DNA of 64,000 nt from Bin5 sp022827195 (lineage in GTDB: Bacteria > Chloroflexota > Anaerolineae > Caldilineales > Caldilineaceae): positions 1,674,001-1,738,000 of the forward strand of contig OZ242331.1 of NCBI GenBank assembly GCA_965208275.1. Reading direction: 5' to 3'. This document shows positions 8,767 to 17,825 of the stretch, one piece after another. The notes beneath the pieces were generated by a model. That model ran no database searches, was not told the origin of the DNA, and saw only the letters and a program-made list of their open reading frames with translations. Each line of letters starts with the position of its first letter. Position 1 is the first letter of the stretch. A program made the translations under genes and the position numbers.

Positions 8767-9519
8767 TCAGATGCCCAGGTAGGCCTCGGCAACCTGCGGA
8801 TCGGAGAGGAGATGTTGGGCGTCGCCGCTGAGGACGATGTGCCCGGTTTCTAGAACATAGCCGCGGTGTGCGACCTGGAGGGCTGCCTGGGCGTTCTGCT
8901 CGACCAGCAAAATGGTCGTCCCCTGCGCGTTTATCTCGCGAATTATCTGGAAGATCTGCTGGACAAGGAGAGGCGCCAGACCCATCGACGGCTCATCCAG
9001 GAGAAGAATGCTTGGGCGGCTCATCAGCGAACGCCCGATGGCCAGCATCTGCTGCTCTCCGCCGGACAGCGTGCCTCCCGGCTGGCTGAGCCGCTCCTCC
9101 AGTCGCGGAAAGAGTTCGAGGACACGCGCCATGTCGCTCCGGATTCCGTCGGCATCCGTGCGGGCAAACGCGCCCATCGCCAGATTCTCCTTGACCGAGA
9201 GCCTGGCGAAAATCTTGCGGCCTTCAGGCGACTGCGAGACGCCGAGCCTGGCAATTTCGTGGGCAGGAAGGCGGTCGAGACGGATTCCAGGTTCTTGCAC
9301 GTCGCCGGCGCGTTCGCTTCCACCGTTCTGGCTGCTTTCCAGGTAGATTGCGCCCGACTGCGCGCTAATCACGCCGCTGATCGTGTTGAGCGTTGTCGTT
9401 TTGCCGGCCCCATTGGAGCCTATCAGCGTGACGATTTCGCCTTTGTTCACGGTCAAAGAGACGCCCTTGAGCGCGTGAATGTGGCCGTAGAAGGTGTGGA
9501 CTGAATCGAGTATCAGCAA
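8767..9519 (-). CDS. livF: Branched-chain amino-acid type ABC transporter ATP-binding protein LivF
   Basis: Cytoplasmic ATPase subunit of a HAAT-family importer, 250 residues. It has Walker A GSNGAGKTT, the Q-loop region SPEGRKIFARL, signature LSGGEQQ and Walker B LLLDEPSMGLAP, a sequence typical of LivF. It starts with TTG at 9519, supported by GGGGAGCGG ten bases upstream and only a 3-nt gap after livG. A slightly longer segment than usual (SSQNGGSERAGDVQEPG, near residues 61-77) is inserted in the ABC-beta region. It is the last gene of the five-gene operon. Confidence 0.93.
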   Translation of the reverse strand: MLILDSVHTFYGHIHALKGVSLTVNKGEIVTLIGSNGAGKTTTLNTISGVISAQSGAIYLESSQNGGSERAGDVQEPGIRLDRLPAHEIARLGVSQSPEGRKIFARLSVKENLAMGAFARTDADGIRSDMARVLELFPRLEERLSQPGGTLSGGEQQMLAIGRSLMSRPSILLLDEPSMGLAPLLVQQIFQIIREINAQGTTILLVEQNAQAALQVAHRGYVLETGHIVLSGDAQHLLSDPQVAEAYLGI

Positions 9520-9522
9520 CGG

Positions 9523-10323
9523 CTACCGCTCCCCGGATGCGACCGGACCCTTCATGGCTACTTCGGGACCCAGATAGGCCTCGACGACTCTTGGGTTTGC
9601 CCGCACATCATCGGGCGCGCCGCTGGCGATCTTTTTCCCGTAGTCCAGGACGGTTACGTTCTCGGAAACGCTCATCACCACCTTCATGTCGTGTTCGATC
9701 AGAAAGACAGTGATTCCCATCCCGTCGCGCAGCCTGTGCATCAACTCCATCATCCGCTCGGTCTCGCGGGGATTCATGCCGGCTGCCGGTTCGTCGAGAA
9801 GAAGCAGCCGCGGGCGGCTACCCAAAGCGCGCGCAACCTCCAGCAGCCTCTGCTCCCCGTACGGCAGGTTGGTTGAGACGACCTCCTCCTGTCCGCCGAG
9901 ACCCACGAAATCGAGTAGTTCTCGCCCAGTCTGACGCGCGGCCCGCTCTTCTGCCCGCTGCCGGGTGGTACGCAGGATGGCGCTCCAGTGTGAAGCGTGC
10001 AGGCGCAGGTGCTGTCCAACGAGCACGTTTTCTAGCGCAGTCATCCTGCCGAAGAGCCGGATATTCTGGTATGTGCGGGCGATGCCGCGTGCCGTGATCT
10101 CGTCCGAACGCAGGCCCACAAGCGACTGGTCCTCAAAGAGAATCTCCCCTTCTTCGGGGCGGTGCAGACCTGTCAGGCAGTTGAACAGCGTGGTCTTGCC
10201 CGCCCCATTGGGCCCGATGAGAGAGGCGATCGAACCCGCCTCGATATCGATATCCACTTTGTCTACGGCGACAAGGCCGCCGAAAACCTTGGTGACACCC
10301 CGGACAGCGAGAAGGACGGTCAT
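9523..10323 (-). CDS. livG: Branched-chain amino-acid type ABC transporter ATP-binding protein LivG
   Basis: Second ATPase subunit of the same importer, 266 residues. It carries Walker A GPNGAGKTT, the family-specific ARTYQNIRLFGRMTALENV segment, and LLLDEPAAGMNPRET at Walker B. The signature motif is altered: LPYGEQRLLEVARAL replaces the usual LSGGQ/LxYGxQR, which is normal for LivG. The start ATG overlaps the livM stop (ATGA), implying coupled translation. Confidence 0.94.
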   Translation of the reverse strand: MTVLLAVRGVTKVFGGLVAVDKVDIDIEAGSIASLIGPNGAGKTTLFNCLTGLHRPEEGEILFEDQSLVGLRSDEITARGIARTYQNIRLFGRMTALENVLVGQHLRLHASHWSAILRTTRQRAEERAARQTGRELLDFVGLGGQEEVVSTNLPYGEQRLLEVARALGSRPRLLLLDEPAAGMNPRETERMMELMHRLRDGMGITVFLIEHDMKVVMSVSENVTVLDYGKKIASGAPDDVRANPRVVEAYLGPEVAMKGPVASGER

Positions 10324-12221
10324 TGCATCGCACCGTCTTGGCCGGCCACAGCCGCCCCGTCGTCGTCTGCCAACTCTTGCACGATCTCCCCATTTGCTTC
10401 CGGGCCGATCTGGCTCTCTCCTGCATCCTCCGCGGCGGCCTCAAAGCGCCGGCGCGACGACGGCAGAATGCCGGCGGGGCGGACGATCATCATAATCACC
10501 AGCAGGGCGGCAAAGGCAACGATGCGGTATTCGTCTACCCCGCGCAGCACTTCGGGAAGCCCCTTGAGCGCGAGCGCGCCGAGCACGATGCCGGCCGGGC
10601 TGCCAATGCCCCCCACGATTATCAGCGCCAGTGCGTCTATGGAGACGAAGAGCGAGAAGTTCTCAGGGAATATGTTGATTTGGCGCGCGGCGTACAGCTG
10701 CCCGGCCAGTCCGGCAAAGGTGGCACCGATGGCAAATGCGAGCAGTTTCGTGCGCACGAGATGGACGCCCGTGGCCTGGGCGACATCCTCATCTTCCTGC
10801 ATAGCGATCCAGGCCCGGCCCAGCCGCGAGTCGTTCAAGCGGACCGCGACAAATGCGATCGCTGCAGAACTTGCGAGGGCCAGCAGAAAGATCCATCCCT
10901 GCGAACTGAGCAGTCCGCCGGATACCTCCTCCGGTTCAAGCCCGAAAAGTCCCGGCTGCGCGATTTCGAGGATGCCGCGCGGCCCATTGGTCAGCTCGCC
11001 CAAATTGAGCATGAAGAGACGGATGATCTCGCCAAAACCGAGCGTAACGATTGCAAGATAGTCGCCCCGCAGGCGAAGAACCGGAATGCCTAGCAGGATG
11101 CCGCCGATGGCGGCCGTGATCATGGCCAAAGGAAGCGCCATCCAGTATCCGAGCAGCGGGCTGTCTGCCGGTACGCCCAGGCCGGTCAAAAGGCCGCTGA
11201 TATAGGGCGAAGAGAATGGGGCTGACACGAAGGCGTAAACATAGGCGCCGATGGCGAAGAAAGCGACATATCCCAGGTCGAGCAGACCCGCATAGCCGAC
11301 AACGATGTTCAGGCCAAGCCCCATCATGACAAAGATGAATACGATACCCATGACCGAATTCTGAAACTGGTCGAGGACAAAAGGCATGATCAGCACGCCG
11401 ATGCCGAGCAGAACGGAGACGATTAGCCGTTCACGGCCCGGATTCGCAGCCCGCAGAGCGAACAGCCCGCTGCCGGTTGCAACCAGCGTGAACAGCAGGC
11501 GGACCGTGCTCCTGTCGGTTCCAAATGCGCCGACGCCGGGCAGCCCCAGCCAGACGACGACAGCCAGTAGCGCGAAAGGAAATGCAATCACCAGCCAGGG
11601 CAGCGCCGAGGCGAACGCAGGTCCGGAAAGACGCGCCTTCAATAGGGCTGAACCAGCCGCTTGTGCCGCGTCAGCCTTACCTGCCAGGACGGCAAGCGCG
11701 GCCAGTACCCCGCCGCCCGTAAAATAGAGTACGGAGAAGAGGAAGCGCAGCGGAGGCACCTGCGCCTCGGCGACCGCGCCGGGCGACACGCCGAGCAATG
11801 CGGCTACGTTTACGGGAACAATCTTGTCAAAGACCGGTTGAATCGCGACGCCGTTACCCAGAATCGCGGCGAACACGGCGCTCACAGTTGCGATCAGCAG
11901 CCCCGTTGTGGCGCCGGCCGCGGCGCCTTGCGCCAATACCAGGCTTGAAAGGCCCCCCCGTGTCTCGGCCCGAGCCTGCACTTGGGCCTGCGGCCCATGG
12001 CCAACTTCCCAGCCTGGCTTGGGCTGCCCGGCTGTACCGGCAAGGGGAATTGTCTCCGAAATAGCCTGTGAAGTACGGCGGAGACGGTACCAGAAGAGGA
12101 GCGCGGCCAAAAGGGCGAGGAGAGGCAGGGCGTTGCCACCCGTCCGACCGGGGATGCCGACGAGGATCAGGTAGCTCAGAAGTGCAAAGGTGATGAGCCC
12201 GGTCTTGATTGCTGTGGGCAC
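10320..12221 (-). CDS. livM: LivM-type ABC permease with long N-terminal membrane extension
   Basis: Inner-membrane permease. The conserved LivM core begins near residue 270 (NSVMGIVFIFVMMGLGLNIVVGYAGLLDLGYVAFFAIGAY, quoted here in two parts: NSVMGIVFIFVMMG and LNIVVGYAGLLDLGY). The EAA-like coupling motif is near LGRAWIAMQEDEDVAQATGV. The protein is 633 residues, about twice the usual length, because some 260 N-terminal residues add several hydrophobic segments and a polar linker. It starts with GTG at 12221 with no clear ribosome site, close behind livH. The acidic C-terminal tail (EDAGESQIGPEANGEIVQE) is also additional. Confidence 0.9.
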   Translation of the reverse strand: MPTAIKTGLITFALLSYLILVGIPGRTGGNALPLLALLAALLFWYRLRRTSQAISETIPLAGTAGQPKPGWEVGHGPQAQVQARAETRGGLSSLVLAQGAAAGATTGLLIATVSAVFAAILGNGVAIQPVFDKIVPVNVAALLGVSPGAVAEAQVPPLRFLFSVLYFTGGGVLAALAVLAGKADAAQAAGSALLKARLSGPAFASALPWLVIAFPFALLAVVVWLGLPGVGAFGTDRSTVRLLFTLVATGSGLFALRAANPGRERLIVSVLLGIGVLIMPFVLDQFQNSVMGIVFIFVMMGLGLNIVVGYAGLLDLGYVAFFAIGAYVYAFVSAPFSSPYISGLLTGLGVPADSPLLGYWMALPLAMITAAIGGILLGIPVLRLRGDYLAIVTLGFGEIIRLFMLNLGELTNGPRGILEIAQPGLFGLEPEEVSGGLLSSQGWIFLLALASSAAIAFVAVRLNDSRLGRAWIAMQEDEDVAQATGVHLVRTKLLAFAIGATFAGLAGQLYAARQINIFPENFSLFVSIDALALIIVGGIGSPAGIVLGALALKGLPEVLRGVDEYRIVAFAALLVIMMIVRPAGILPSSRRRFEAAAEDAGESQIGPEANGEIVQELADDDGAAVAGQDGAMQ

Positions 12222-12235
12222 AGGAACGCCTCGGC

Positions 12236-13309
12236 TCAGGCCTTCTTCTCGCTTAGCACTTCGCCAAAGAGGCCGGACGGACGGAAGATCAGTATCAGGA
12301 CAAGGAGCGTGAAGGCGATGACATCCTTGTATTCAGTGGGGATGCCCAGGGCGCTCGGTCCAATCGCTTCAATCAGGCCGAGCAAGAGGGCGCCGAACAT
12401 TGCGCCGGGAATGTTGCCGATGCCGCCCAGAACGGCGGCAGTGAATGCCTTCAAGCCGGGAATGAAGCCGCTGTTGAACTTGACGACCGTGTTGTGAAAT
12501 CCGAGCATCACGCCGGCCGCACCGGCCAGCGCCGAGCCGAGCATAAACGTCAGCACTATGACTGCATTGACGTCAACGCCCATCAACGAAGCGGTTGCCC
12601 TGTCTTCGGCTACGGCTCTCATGGCCCGTCCCAGCTTCGTTCGTTGAATGATAAAGAAAAGAACCAGCATCAACAGAATGGAGGTGAAGAAGATGATGGC
12701 GCCGGTGTAGGGGATGAATACATTTCCCAGTCGCAGGCCGCCCGAAATCAGTTCGGGTTTGCGGTAGCTGTGCGGGCTGACGCCAAAGATCAGAAGCACC
12801 GAATACTGCAGAAACAGAGAGGCGCCGATGGCGCTGATCAGAGGCACCAGCCGCGGCGCCTGGCGCAGCGGGCGGTAGGCCAGCCGTTCCAAGGTGACGC
12901 CGATCAGAACGGAGGCTGCCATACCGACCAACATGATGAAGAACAAGGCGACTACGACAACGAGCCAGGGCCCTTCCATCCAGCCGCGGGCCTGGGCGAA
13001 TTGAAGGGCGAAGAAACCGGCGATGCCGCCGATCATCATCACTTCGCCGTGCGCGAAATTGATCATGAAGAGGATGCCGTATACGAGCGTATAGCCCAGT
13101 GCGACGAGCGCGTAGACGCCGCCCAGGACCAGCCCGTTCAGGGCCTGGGATATCCAGAATGAAGCGGGATAGCCCTCAGCCAACCCGACGGTAATCACCC
13201 GCCAAAGTACGACTGCTACAATTGAAAGGCCGAAGGCCCGGATAGCGTATTTCTGGAAGGTGGCCCCATCCAGATTGAAGGGCTGCGCCGAAGTAGCTCG
13301 ACCTGCCAT
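12236..13309 (-). CDS. livH: LivH-type ABC permease
   Basis: Membrane permease that pairs with LivM, 357 residues. The core starts near residue 45 with the typical ALNGLVLGGVYALVALGYTL and continues with INFAHGEVMMIGG. The EAA-type loop is LGRAMRAVAEDRATASLMGV, and GGIGNIPGAMFGALLLG is the conserved C-terminal motif. An extra hydrophobic helix lies in the first 40 residues. It follows the binding-protein gene after a 76-bp gap containing a stem-loop and leads livM by 14 bp. Confidence 0.94.
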   Translation of the reverse strand: MAGRATSAQPFNLDGATFQKYAIRAFGLSIVAVVLWRVITVGLAEGYPASFWISQALNGLVLGGVYALVALGYTLVYGILFMINFAHGEVMMIGGIAGFFALQFAQARGWMEGPWLVVVVALFFIMLVGMAASVLIGVTLERLAYRPLRQAPRLVPLISAIGASLFLQYSVLLIFGVSPHSYRKPELISGGLRLGNVFIPYTGAIIFFTSILLMLVLFFIIQRTKLGRAMRAVAEDRATASLMGVDVNAVIVLTFMLGSALAGAAGVMLGFHNTVVKFNSGFIPGLKAFTAAVLGGIGNIPGAMFGALLLGLIEAIGPSALGIPTEYKDVIAFTLLVLILIFRPSGLFGEVLSEKKA

Positions 13310-13336
13310 ACCCGCCTTCGAGTGGGAAAAGAGGGG

Positions 13337-13379
13337 GAGAGAGGAGATGGAGGGCGTTCAGGGCTCCTTCTCCTCTCTC
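13337..13379 (-). promoter_or_regulatory. Stem-loop between Liv binding-protein gene and livH
   Basis: GAGAGAGGAG (13337-13346) and CTCCTCTCTC (13370-13379) are perfect complements. A further GGAG/CTCC pair can form inside the loop. There is no T-run, so it looks like an mRNA-processing or stabilising structure, or a partial attenuator, rather than a full terminator. Confidence 0.6.
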
Positions 13380-13385
13380 GGTAGA

Positions 13386-14642
13386 TTACTCCAAGCCAAA
13401 GCCGGAGACCTGGTTGAAGTCGCCGTCTCCTACCTGGAAGATCTGCACACCGCCTGCGCCGCACTCGCCCATGGCGTCGCACATGAGTGAGCCTGTCAGG
13501 CCATCGATTGGGCCAACGGAGCGGATGGCTGTAATCAAGGCTTCCCGGTCAATTACGAGGCTACCGTCATCGCCGACCTCGCCCACTTCCATGATGGCGG
13601 CGGCGATCAGCTTGACAGAATCGTAGCTCTGGCCGTGGAACGGGCCAAGGTCACCGGCTGCGACACCGTACTTGTCCATGAATTTGGCGTCAAACTCGGC
13701 GTTCATCTCTTCGGACTCGGCTCCGGCGACGAAGGAGACGTAGGTGCCTTCGGCGGCTGGGCCAGCCGCGTCGAGATACTGCTGTGTGTAGGCACCGTCA
13801 ACGCTCATGAAGACCGCGTTTTCGAGCCCGGGTGTCTCGGTCATCTGCTGGGCGATCAGACCCGCCTCGGTCGAGTAGCCGGCAAAGAAGATACCCTCCG
13901 GGCCGTCTGCGCCTACTTTGGCCAGCATGGCGCGAAAGTCAGTATCCCCGACTTGCGCGCCTTCGAAACTGGAGACTTCGCCGCCGATTGCCATCAGATG
14001 GTTCTGGAAAATCTCAGCCAGGCCCTTGCCGTAGTCGGAGTTGTCATGGACAACCGCGAACTTGGAAAGGCCCAATTCATTCACGACAAAGTTGGCGTCG
14101 GTGACGCCCTGCAAGGCGTCGCTCAGCGCAACGCGGTTGCAGACATCGCAGTCCTCCGACGTAATGTCGGGATTGGTAGCGCTGGGGCTGACGAAGGGGA
14201 TGCGCGCCTCCTGCAAGATCGGCATCAGCCCGAAGGTCTCGCCGGAGCAGGTACCGCCCGACACGGCGACGATCGTTTCATCGGCGGCAAATTTGTTGCC
14301 CACGTTCGTGCCTTGCGTGCCGTCACATGCGCCGTCTTCACCGACCAGCTCGAACATGAAGCCTTCAAAACCGCCCATCGCGTTGAGATCGTCGATAGCG
14401 ATTTCGGCGCCATACTGAATGTCCTTGCCCGGGTCCGGAATCGGCCCTGTCAGGGCAAAGGAGCCGCCAATGCGAATCATTCCGCCCGCGGGGATGACAA
14501 CTTTCCCGCTCATATCTGCGGGCGCGTCCTCCATCTGATCGTCGGCCATGGGCGATTCCGCAGGCGATGGAGCGGCAACGCAGGCGGCGAGAGCGAGGAC
14601 TGCAACAAGGATCAAACCGAGAACTGTGAAAGATTTGGACAT
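13386..14642 (-). CDS. ABC transporter substrate-binding lipoprotein, LivJ/LivK-like
   Basis: Extracytoplasmic type-1 binding protein that feeds the LivHMGF importer. It has a lipoprotein signal (MSKSFTVLGLILVAVLALAAC) ending in lipobox LAAC. A short acidic linker and the Peripla_BP_6 fold follow (IRIGGSFALTGPIPDPGKDI; LVGEDGACDGTQG; FVSPSATNPDIT; VVHDNSDYGKGLAE). The 418-residue length is usual for the family. The frame is open upstream, but AAAGGAGG seven bases before the ATG at 14642 fixes the start. Amino acids or related small polar molecules are the likely substrates; the exact ligand cannot be read. It is the first gene of the operon. Confidence 0.92.
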   Translation of the reverse strand: MSKSFTVLGLILVAVLALAACVAAPSPAESPMADDQMEDAPADMSGKVVIPAGGMIRIGGSFALTGPIPDPGKDIQYGAEIAIDDLNAMGGFEGFMFELVGEDGACDGTQGTNVGNKFAADETIVAVSGGTCSGETFGLMPILQEARIPFVSPSATNPDITSEDCDVCNRVALSDALQGVTDANFVVNELGLSKFAVVHDNSDYGKGLAEIFQNHLMAIGGEVSSFEGAQVGDTDFRAMLAKVGADGPEGIFFAGYSTEAGLIAQQMTETPGLENAVFMSVDGAYTQQYLDAAGPAAEGTYVSFVAGAESEEMNAEFDAKFMDKYGVAAGDLGPFHGQSYDSVKLIAAAIMEVGEVGDDGSLVIDREALITAIRSVGPIDGLTGSLMCDAMGECGAGGVQIFQVGDGDFNQVSGFGLE

Positions 14643-14975
14643 GTGAACCTCCTTTGAGTTGAACGTGGTCCGCAAGCTGACATAGTTCCGTACATACGCA
14701 TCCACCTCGAAGACGAGGAATTGCCAGGTGAGCCCGGAGGAAACAGCTGCCGTCCTATCCAACTTCCGATTATATACGAACGATTTACGTTCGGGCAAGA
14801 CAACCAATTTTTTGCGTCACTGCCTGCCGTATCGGCAAAGCGCGGCCGCTGTGGTATAGTTGCCACAACAGCCAGACTGTCGGCCGCTACTGGCACAGGC
14901 AACCGCCTGAGCGTGGAGTGGGCAAAGCAGTTTGGCGTTTCTATGTCCCTATCAGGCGCTAGACCGGAATCTCGC
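14643..14975. other. Divergent regulatory region, Liv operon / ABC-F gene
   Basis: About 330 bp with no gene. It contains the leftward Liv promoter and a weaker rightward candidate for the ABC-F gene: TCGGCA at 14832-14837 and TATAGT at 14855-14860 with a 17-bp spacer, next to the near-palindrome TGTGG...CCACA. Confidence 0.5.
14769..14798 (-). promoter_or_regulatory. Promoter of Liv operon with operator-like dyad
   Basis: On the minus strand TTGCCC (14793-14798) and TATAAT (14769-14774) are 18 bp apart. The spacer holds the perfect dyad CGAACG-ATTTA-CGTTCG (14777-14793), well placed for a repressor or activator. About 120 bp of leader separates the predicted start site from the binding-protein gene. 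Confidence 0.55.
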
Positions 14976-17111
14976 ATGAGCCTTCTCGTCGCGAATAAGA
15001 TTTCCAAGAATTACGGCGACCTCGATGTGCTGGAAAATGTCAGCGTGCGCATCGAGAGTGGTGACCGGATCGGGCTGGTGGGGTCGAACGGGGCGGGCAA
15101 GACCAGTCTGCTGAGGGCGCTTGCGCGCATCGATACGGGCTTCACGGGGGACCTCTTTGTCGCCCGTGAAACGCGCGTCGGTTTCCTGGCGCAGGACCCT
15201 CCACCGGCTGGCGGCCGCACGCCGTACACCGAGCTGAAGGACGTATTTGCCGCGCTCCTGACGCAGGGCGAACAGATGCGGAGGCTGGAAGCTCGCATGA
15301 ATGAAGTCGGTCAGGGAGAGGCCGAGCTGGGGCCCCTGCTGGCGAGTTACGGAAAGCAGCAGGAAGCGTTTGAGCGCGCCGGAGGCTATCTGGTCGATCA
15401 AAGAATTCACTTTGTTCTGACCGGTCTCGGCCTGGATAGGGCGCTCTGGCACGCGCCGCTTTCCCACCTCAGCGGCGGGCAGAGAACCCGGGTCAGCTTG
15501 GGCCGTCTGTTGCTCGAAGAGCCGGACGTGCTTCTGTTGGATGAACCGACGAATCACCTGGACGTCCGCTCGATGGGCTGGCTGGAAGGCGTGCTGACAG
15601 GCTGGAAGGGGGCGTTGGTCGTCGTTTCCCACGATCGCTACTTTCTCGATGCGGTCGCGACGAGGATCTGGGATCTTTCCAGCCGCCGGGTGGAGAGCTA
15701 TCGCGGGAACTACAGCCACTACCGGCAGCAACGGGAAGAGCGCTACGCCCTCTGGCGCAAGGAGTACGAGCGACAGCAGAAATACATCCGCGATACGCAG
15801 GAGTTCGTGCGCCGCTATAAGGCAGGCCAGCGCACGAAGGAGGCACAGGGCCGGGAGACGCGGCTGAACAGGTTTATGGAGCAGGAAGCCCTGCCGCCGC
15901 CGCCCGCGGAACAACGGATTCGCCTTCCTTTGCGTTCGAATACGCGCAGCGGCGACCTCGTTCTGCGCACGCGCAAACTGGTGGCAGGCTATAGAAGCGA
16001 GCCGCCGGCGGGCGGCGGAGGGCGGGGCAAATCCGATGAAAGTGGGTCGTTAGACAGGGGCCCAACCGTGAATCCTGGTCGCCTCCTTGCAGATGCAGGC
16101 GGGGTGGAAGACGGCACGGCATTTGTCGGTCGCGGCCTCCCGAAGCCGCAGGGTCGACTGCGGCCTATGCGGACGCTGTCCTCGTCCGATACCCCGGTTC
16201 TGGAAGTGCCGGATCTGGACCTGAACCGGGGGCAGGTTGTGGCGCTGATTGGGCCGAATGGCGCCGGCAAGACAACGTTTGTCCGCACGATTCTGGAGGA
16301 GTTGGAGCCGCTAACGGGTCGCGTCGAGCTGGGCGCCTCGGTTGAGGTAGGCTATCTCGCGCAGCGGCATACCGGCGCAGGCTTCGGCCTGATGCAGAGC
16401 AGCCAAACGGTCCTCGATGCACTATTGGAGATAAAGCGTTTGCCTACGGTGCGGGCGCGCACGTTTCTGGGCCAGTTTCTGTTCAGCGGCGACGACGTTT
16501 TTCAGACCATCGAAAGCCTTTCGGGCGGAGAACGCAGCCGCGTAGCCTTGGCGCGTCTCATTCTGCAAGGCGCGAATTTCCTGTTGCTGGACGAGCCGAC
16601 CAATCACCTCGACCTGGACAGCCAGGTAATTCTCCAGGAGGCGCTGCGACAGTTCAGCGGAACGATTATGCTTGTTACGCATGATCGGGCGTTGGTTGAC
16701 GCGCTGGCCACCCAGATCTGGCACGTAGAGAGAGGAGAAAGCGGTCAGCCGGGCAGGATGGAGCTGTTCAAGGGCACGTGGAGGCAGTGGCAGCAAGAGC
16801 GTTCAGTTGCCGAGAAAGGTGTGGTGGCGAATCCTGTCGAAACCGGGCAGAGCGAGGCCCAGGCCGAACGAGAGAGGCAGCGCTCCGATCGGCGGCGGCG
16901 CCAGCAGGCGGAGCGCCGCGAACAGGCTGCCGCCGAGGCGGAGCAGCGAATCGAACGCCTCGAGAGCAGGCTGGAAACGGTTGAGCGCGCCATGGCGGAG
17001 GCGAGCCTGGCCCAGGAGTTGGAACGGCTTCACACCCTCCAGGAAAGTCACCGCTCGCTAACAACACAGTTGGAGACATTGATGGAAGAGTGGGCGGCAA
17101 TGGCGGTATGA
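14976..17111 (+). CDS. ABC-F family ATPase with inserted linker in second ATPase half
   Basis: Soluble protein with two tandem ABC domains, of the ribosome-associated ABC-F class. Domain 1 has GSNGAGKT, LSGGQRTRVSLG and LLLDEPTNHLD; domain 2 has GPNGAGKT, LSGGERSRVALA and LLLDEPTNHLD. A charged linker helix (residues about 245-310) separates them and a C-terminal coiled coil ends the protein. Residues about 341-407 are a Gly/Pro/Arg-rich insertion between GYRS and VLEVPDLDL, at the start of the second ABC domain. I chose the ATG at 14976 because family homology begins at MSLLVANKISKNYG; an ATG at 14943 is also in frame. The exact role (translation factor or resistance) is unknown. Confidence 0.9.
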   Translation: MSLLVANKISKNYGDLDVLENVSVRIESGDRIGLVGSNGAGKTSLLRALARIDTGFTGDLFVARETRVGFLAQDPPPAGGRTPYTELKDVFAALLTQGEQMRRLEARMNEVGQGEAELGPLLASYGKQQEAFERAGGYLVDQRIHFVLTGLGLDRALWHAPLSHLSGGQRTRVSLGRLLLEEPDVLLLDEPTNHLDVRSMGWLEGVLTGWKGALVVVSHDRYFLDAVATRIWDLSSRRVESYRGNYSHYRQQREERYALWRKEYERQQKYIRDTQEFVRRYKAGQRTKEAQGRETRLNRFMEQEALPPPPAEQRIRLPLRSNTRSGDLVLRTRKLVAGYRSEPPAGGGGRGKSDESGSLDRGPTVNPGRLLADAGGVEDGTAFVGRGLPKPQGRLRPMRTLSSSDTPVLEVPDLDLNRGQVVALIGPNGAGKTTFVRTILEELEPLTGRVELGASVEVGYLAQRHTGAGFGLMQSSQTVLDALLEIKRLPTVRARTFLGQFLFSGDDVFQTIESLSGGERSRVALARLILQGANFLLLDEPTNHLDLDSQVILQEALRQFSGTIMLVTHDRALVDALATQIWHVERGESGQPGRMELFKGTWRQWQQERSVAEKGVVANPVETGQSEAQAERERQRSDRRRRQQAERREQAAAEAEQRIERLESRLETVERAMAEASLAQELERLHTLQESHRSLTTQLETLMEEWAAMAV

Positions 17112-17185
17112 CGGGCTTGTCAGCAGGCGACTCCTTCGGCTAAAATAGGGCGGGCGGCATTCACCATAGGAGAAGGACTTTCGAG

Positions 17186-17818
17186 ATGGCGCGCAGATCA
17201 CTGGTCATCGGGCTAACTGGGAACATCGCTACGGGCAAGAGCACGATTCTCAACTACCTGATTGAGAAGTGTGCGACGATCATCGATGCCGACAAACTGG
17301 GCCACCGCGTGATAGAGCCTGGGGGACCGGCCTACGATGCGGTGGTGCGCGCCTTCGGCAAAGGGATTCTGAGGGAGGACGGCACGATTGATCGCAAGAA
17401 GCTGGGCAAGATCGTCTTCTCCAATCCGCTGGACCTCGGCCGACTCGAAAAGATCGTCCACCCCAAGATTTTCGAGCTGGGGAAGCAGGAAATCGCCGAC
17501 AACGACTCCCCCGTGATCATCCTCGAAGCGATCAAACTGTTGGAGGCCGGGTTGATGTCGACGCTCTGCGATGAGATATGGGTCGTCACTTCCAGTTTCG
17601 CCACACAGTTCCGACGGTTGCTCGAGATGCGCAAAATGGAGGAGACCGACGCCCGCCGCATGATAGATTTGCAGCCGCCCCAGGCCGCCAAGGTGAACCA
17701 GGCCGACCGTGTCATCGACAACGACGGCACGCTGACGGAGCTGCACGCCCAACTCGACGCCATCTGGGACGATCTGAAGAGGCGCTACCCGCGCAGAATG
17801 ACGACGCTTGCGCGCTAG
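17186..17818 (+). CDS. coaE: Dephospho-CoA kinase
   Basis: Last step of coenzyme A synthesis: ATP-dependent phosphorylation of the 3'-OH of dephospho-CoA. The 210-residue P-loop kinase begins GLTGNIATGKST. The substrate-binding IIDADKLGHRVIEPGGPAYD and GKIVFSNPLDLGRLEKIVHPKI blocks follow. The LID-like LLEMRKMEETDARRMIDLQ segment and DRVIDNDGTLTEL near the C-terminus are also in place. AGGAGAAGGA precedes the ATG at good spacing. It is upstream of a small membrane protein gene and dnaJ. Confidence 0.95.
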   Translation: MARRSLVIGLTGNIATGKSTILNYLIEKCATIIDADKLGHRVIEPGGPAYDAVVRAFGKGILREDGTIDRKKLGKIVFSNPLDLGRLEKIVHPKIFELGKQEIADNDSPVIILEAIKLLEAGLMSTLCDEIWVVTSSFATQFRRLLEMRKMEETDARRMIDLQPPQAAKVNQADRVIDNDGTLTELHAQLDAIWDDLKRRYPRRMTTLAR

Positions 17819-17825
17819 GACGGTC

